Shown here one piece after another: positions 13,072-15,346 of a stretch of DNA of 15,346 nucleotides (position 1 is its first letter; the number at the start of each line of letters is the position of its first letter). Origin of the DNA: CBDCWA01 sp046048295 (GTDB lineage Bacteria > Pseudomonadota > Alphaproteobacteria > Rhizobiales > Hyphomicrobiaceae); NCBI GenBank assembly GCA_046048295.1, contig JBJOGJ010000073.1:1-15346 (forward strand). The letters are read 5' to 3'. The notes beneath the pieces are model-generated. The model ran no database searches. It had not been told where the DNA came from and worked only from the letters and a program-made list of their open reading frames with translations. The translations under genes and the position numbers were made by a program.

Positions 13072-13761
13072 CTAGGCCTTCCTTGCTTCGAGCGTGCCCA
13101 CCTGGAACAGAAATCCTGCAAGGGCGGCACCAACGCACGGCGCGACAATGAAGAGCCAGAGCTGTGAGAGGGCAGTCGGGCCGGCGAATAGTGCGGGACC
13201 GAGGCTGCGCGCCGGGTTTACGGAGACGCCCGTGACCTGAATGCCAACGATATGGATGACGACCAGAGTCAGGCCGATGGCGAGGCCGGCCATATGACTC
13301 GGTACGCCGGACTGGGTGGAGCCAAGAATGGTGACAAGGAATAGGAACGTCGCGACGGCCTCGAAAATGAACGCTGCGCCCATTCCGTATCCGCCCAGAT
13401 ACTTCGGTCCCCAACCGTTCTGTCCTAGTCCGGAAGCGGAGACATCGTAGCCGGACAGCTTGCCGGTTGCGATCAGGTAGAGGACGAGTGCACCAGCGAT
13501 GGCGCCGAGGCATTGTGCGATGACATACGATATGAAATCGCCAGTCGTCATCCGGCCGGCGATGAGAGCTCCGAGGCTGACTGCGGGGTTGATGTGGCAG
13601 CCAGAAATAGGACCGATGCCATAGGCCATCGCTATCAGTGCCAGGCCAAAGGCGAAGCTGATACCAAGAACGCCGACCTCTTTGCCGGCGATTACGGCAG
13701 CGCCGCAGCCTAACAGGACGAGCGTGAACGTGCCGATGAACTCGGCGATAGGCTTCTGCAT
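13072..13761 (-). CDS. aqpZ: Aquaporin, AqpZ type (MIP family)
   Basis: 229-residue inner-membrane water channel with six helices and two half-helices. Both NPA boxes are present: GCHINPAVSLG in the first half and VSVNPARSLG in the second. Other AqpZ-like segments are MQKPIAEFIGTF, SFAFGLALIAMAYG, YVIAQCLGAIAGALVLYLIA and the IHIVGIQVT helix. Of the selectivity filter, the Phe (FAFGL), His (VIHIV) and Arg (NPAR) are kept, but the Thr of E. coli AqpZ (position 183) is Val here. The ATG at 13761 is chosen over the one at 13767 because GTGGAGGA stands 7 bases before it, whereas it abuts the other. The gene follows the TRAP permease on the same strand after a 111-base gap and ends before a strong terminator. 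Confidence 0.92.
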   Translation of the reverse strand: MQKPIAEFIGTFTLVLLGCGAAVIAGKEVGVLGISFAFGLALIAMAYGIGPISGCHINPAVSLGALIAGRMTTGDFISYVIAQCLGAIAGALVLYLIATGKLSGYDVSASGLGQNGWGPKYLGGYGMGAAFIFEAVATFLFLVTILGSTQSGVPSHMAGLAIGLTLVVIHIVGIQVTGVSVNPARSLGPALFAGPTALSQLWLFIVAPCVGAALAGFLFQVGTLEARKA

Positions 13762-13872
13762 GGACATTCCTCCACTATTTTGATTCTAGCAGAGTGACGT
13801 TAGCCCGGCAGTAGACTGATTTCTGTGTCGGTGATGTATAAACAGATACTCTCGAATGAATACAACGCTCTT

Positions 13873-15346
13873 CTACCGCGTGACAATCTCCGGTCCCATC
13901 AGGAGCATTGGCAGCCAAGTCGACATGATCGGCACGTAGGTGACGAGGATCAGGAATACGAACAGTACTGTGACGAACGGCAGGGATGCGCGAACGACCT
14001 GGATGAGGCTCATTCCGGTGATGCCCGACGTCACGAACAAGTTCAGGCCGATGGGCGGCGTGATCATGCCGATCTCCATGTTGACGACCATGATGATGCC
14101 AAGGTGTATGGGATCGACACCGAGTTGCATGGCGATCGGAAATACGACTGGCGCGACGATCAGCAACAGGCCCGAAGGCTCCATGAACTGGCCGCCGATA
14201 AGCAGCAGGATGTTGACGGCGATCAGGAACGTGAACCAGTTGAAGCCGAAGTCCAGCATCAGCTTGGTGATGGCGTCCGGTATGCGTTCGGCGGTAAGGA
14301 CGTGTGCGAAGAGCAGGGCGTTGACGATGATGAACATCAGCATGATCGTCGTCCGGGCCGCGTCGATCATCACTTTTCGGGTGTCCCGATGGACAAATGC
14401 AACCGGTAATCGCGTCAGTGTCAGTGACAGGTTGCGGCCCCAGATGCCGGCGCTGCTGCCCAATGCACCGGCAATGCGCAGGGGATTAGCGGTTCCGGAA
14501 CGGAGCGACGCGTAAAGCAGGAGCGACACCAGGGACAGGACGGCGCCGATCTGGGTGCGAGACTCGAGTGACATCCCCTCCGAGCCGCCGCCCAGAAGAA
14601 AGCTCATGATCATCCAGACAAAGAACAAGGAAAGCGCATACACGATGGCCTTGAAACCAGTGCGGGCGCGGGCAGAATCGCTGTCGCGGAACCAGCCGAT
14701 GTCCTTCAGTGGCCCCATGTCGCGGTACACAAAGAGGGCAATGAAGAAGGCATAGACCGCGGCAACCGCGGCTGCCTCGGTTGGTGTAAATACGCCGCCG
14801 TATATGCCGCCCAGGATGATGATGATGAGGAACAGGCCCCAGCCGGCTTCCTTGGCGCCCTCGACGATTTCGCCGAAGCCTTTCCAGGGCTCGGCGGGAA
14901 AGCCGCGGATACACGCCATGACATAGATCGTAGCCATCAGCATCAGGCCGGCGACGAGGCCCGGGATTACACCGGCCAGGAACATGCGACCGACCGATAC
15001 GTCCGTTGCCGCCGAGTAAACCACCATCACGATGGATGGCGGTATCAGTATGCCGAGCGTGCCGGCGTTGGCGATCACGCCGGCGGCAAAGTCCTTGGAG
15101 TAGCCGGTCTCGCGCATGCCGGCGATGGCGATGGTGCCAATGGCGACGACTGTGGCGGGCGAGGAGCCGGACAGCGCCGCGAACAGCATGCAGGCGAGCA
15201 CGCTGGCCATGGCGAGGCCGCCGCGCATGTGGCCGACGGCTGCGATGGCGAACCGGATGATCCTCTTGGCAACGCCACCTGTCGACATGAAGGCTGAAGC
15301 GAGGATGAAGAACGGGATGGCGAGCAGAGTGTAGTTCTGGGAGGGG
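13873..15346 (-). CDS. TRAP transporter large permease subunit, DctM type, with long central insertion (5' end outside window)
   Basis: Inner-membrane 12-helix subunit of a TRAP transporter, a sodium-coupled secondary importer of organic acids. The frame is open past the window edge: upstream of the first ATG (15288) it still reads NYTLLAIPFFILASAF, a normal DctM segment. The true start therefore lies outside, and about 490 residues are visible. Landmarks are VGHMRGGLAMASV, LSGSSPATVVAIGTI, GTLGILIPPSIVMVVYS, GGVFTPTEAAAVAAVYAFF and, in the second half, QFMEPSGLLLIVAPV, MEIGMITPPIGLNLFV. Between FVYRD and RKVMIDAARTT (about 14380-14724) is an insertion of about 115 residues with two hydrophobic segments, where the usual linker is about ten residues. 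No DctQ small subunit or DctP binding protein is in the window; they may lie beyond the edge. Confidence 0.92.
   Translation of the reverse strand, partial: PSQNYTLLAIPFFILASAFMSTGGVAKRIIRFAIAAVGHMRGGLAMASVLACMLFAALSGSSPATVVAIGTIAIAGMRETGYSKDFAAGVIANAGTLGILIPPSIVMVVYSAATDVSVGRMFLAGVIPGLVAGLMLMATIYVMACIRGFPAEPWKGFGEIVEGAKEAGWGLFLIIIILGGIYGGVFTPTEAAAVAAVYAFFIALFVYRDMGPLKDIGWFRDSDSARARTGFKAIVYALSLFFVWMIMSFLLGGGSEGMSLESRTQIGAVLSLVSLLLYASLRSGTANPLRIAGALGSSAGIWGRNLSLTLTRLPVAFVHRDTRKVMIDAARTTIMLMFIIVNALLFAHVLTAERIPDAITKLMLDFGFNWFTFLIAVNILLLIGGQFMEPSGLLLIVAPVVFPIAMQLGVDPIHLGIIMVVNMEIGMITPPIGLNLFVTSGITGMSLIQVVRASLPFVTVLFVFLILVTYVPIMSTWLPMLLMGPEIVTR

Noticed and set aside
12914..13513. Upstream extension of the third binding-protein frame as a 544-residue protein
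   Set aside because: The extra 200 codons overlap the aquaporin gene on the same strand in another frame, contain the terminator at 13018-13046 and have no protein-like pattern. The signal peptide and ribosome-binding site fix the start at 12913.
14555..15334. Several Arg- or Met-rich plus-strand open frames opposite the TRAP permease
   Set aside because: They are antisense shadows of a clear membrane protein gene.

Overview
The window is GC-rich DNA that looks alphaproteobacterial, most likely from the Rhizobiales. The grounds are the pattern of paralogous Bug/TctC-like binding proteins, the ABC, TRAP and amidohydrolase genes, and two small Cys-containing secreted proteins of a rhizobial kind. 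This assignment is inference from gene content; no rRNA or other marker gene is present.

Layout. (1) From 1 to 3793 on the plus strand lies the distal part of a peptide/nickel-type ABC importer operon: a DppB-like permease cut by the window edge, a DppC-like permease, and a single polypeptide carrying both ATPase domains. The solute-binding protein is not visible and would be expected upstream. (2) From 3794 to about 4741 there is an unassigned stretch and then the 3' remnant of an IS3-family transposase. (3) Two small secreted proteins with four cysteines each follow (4742-5465, plus). (4) An LLM-class flavin-dependent oxidoreductase (5643-6824, plus) meets a convergent patatin-like hydrolase (6821-7777, minus); the two stop codons overlap in one CTAG. 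(5) From 7778 to 8326 is a gene-free stretch rich in inverted repeats.

(6) From 8327 to 12913 are three paralogous TctC/Bug-like solute-binding proteins on the minus strand. An ACMSD-type amidohydrolase on the plus strand sits between the first two. (7) From 13072 to the end, on the minus strand, are an AqpZ-type aquaporin with its own terminator and a TRAP transporter large permease, cut by the window edge, with an unusually long central insertion.

How it fits together. The most coherent signal is the binding-protein and amidohydrolase cluster. Each of these four genes is preceded by a similar promoter-like pair, TTGTCA followed after 17-18 bases by a TAG/TAC-type hexamer, at a near-constant distance from the start codon for the three binding-protein genes. 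This suggests one shared expression programme. No TctA or TctB membrane subunit is in the window, so the binding proteins are orphans here. The amidohydrolase, the flavin oxidoreductase and several importers suggest a catabolic accessory region for small organic acids or amide/aromatic compounds. The substrates cannot be read from the sequence.
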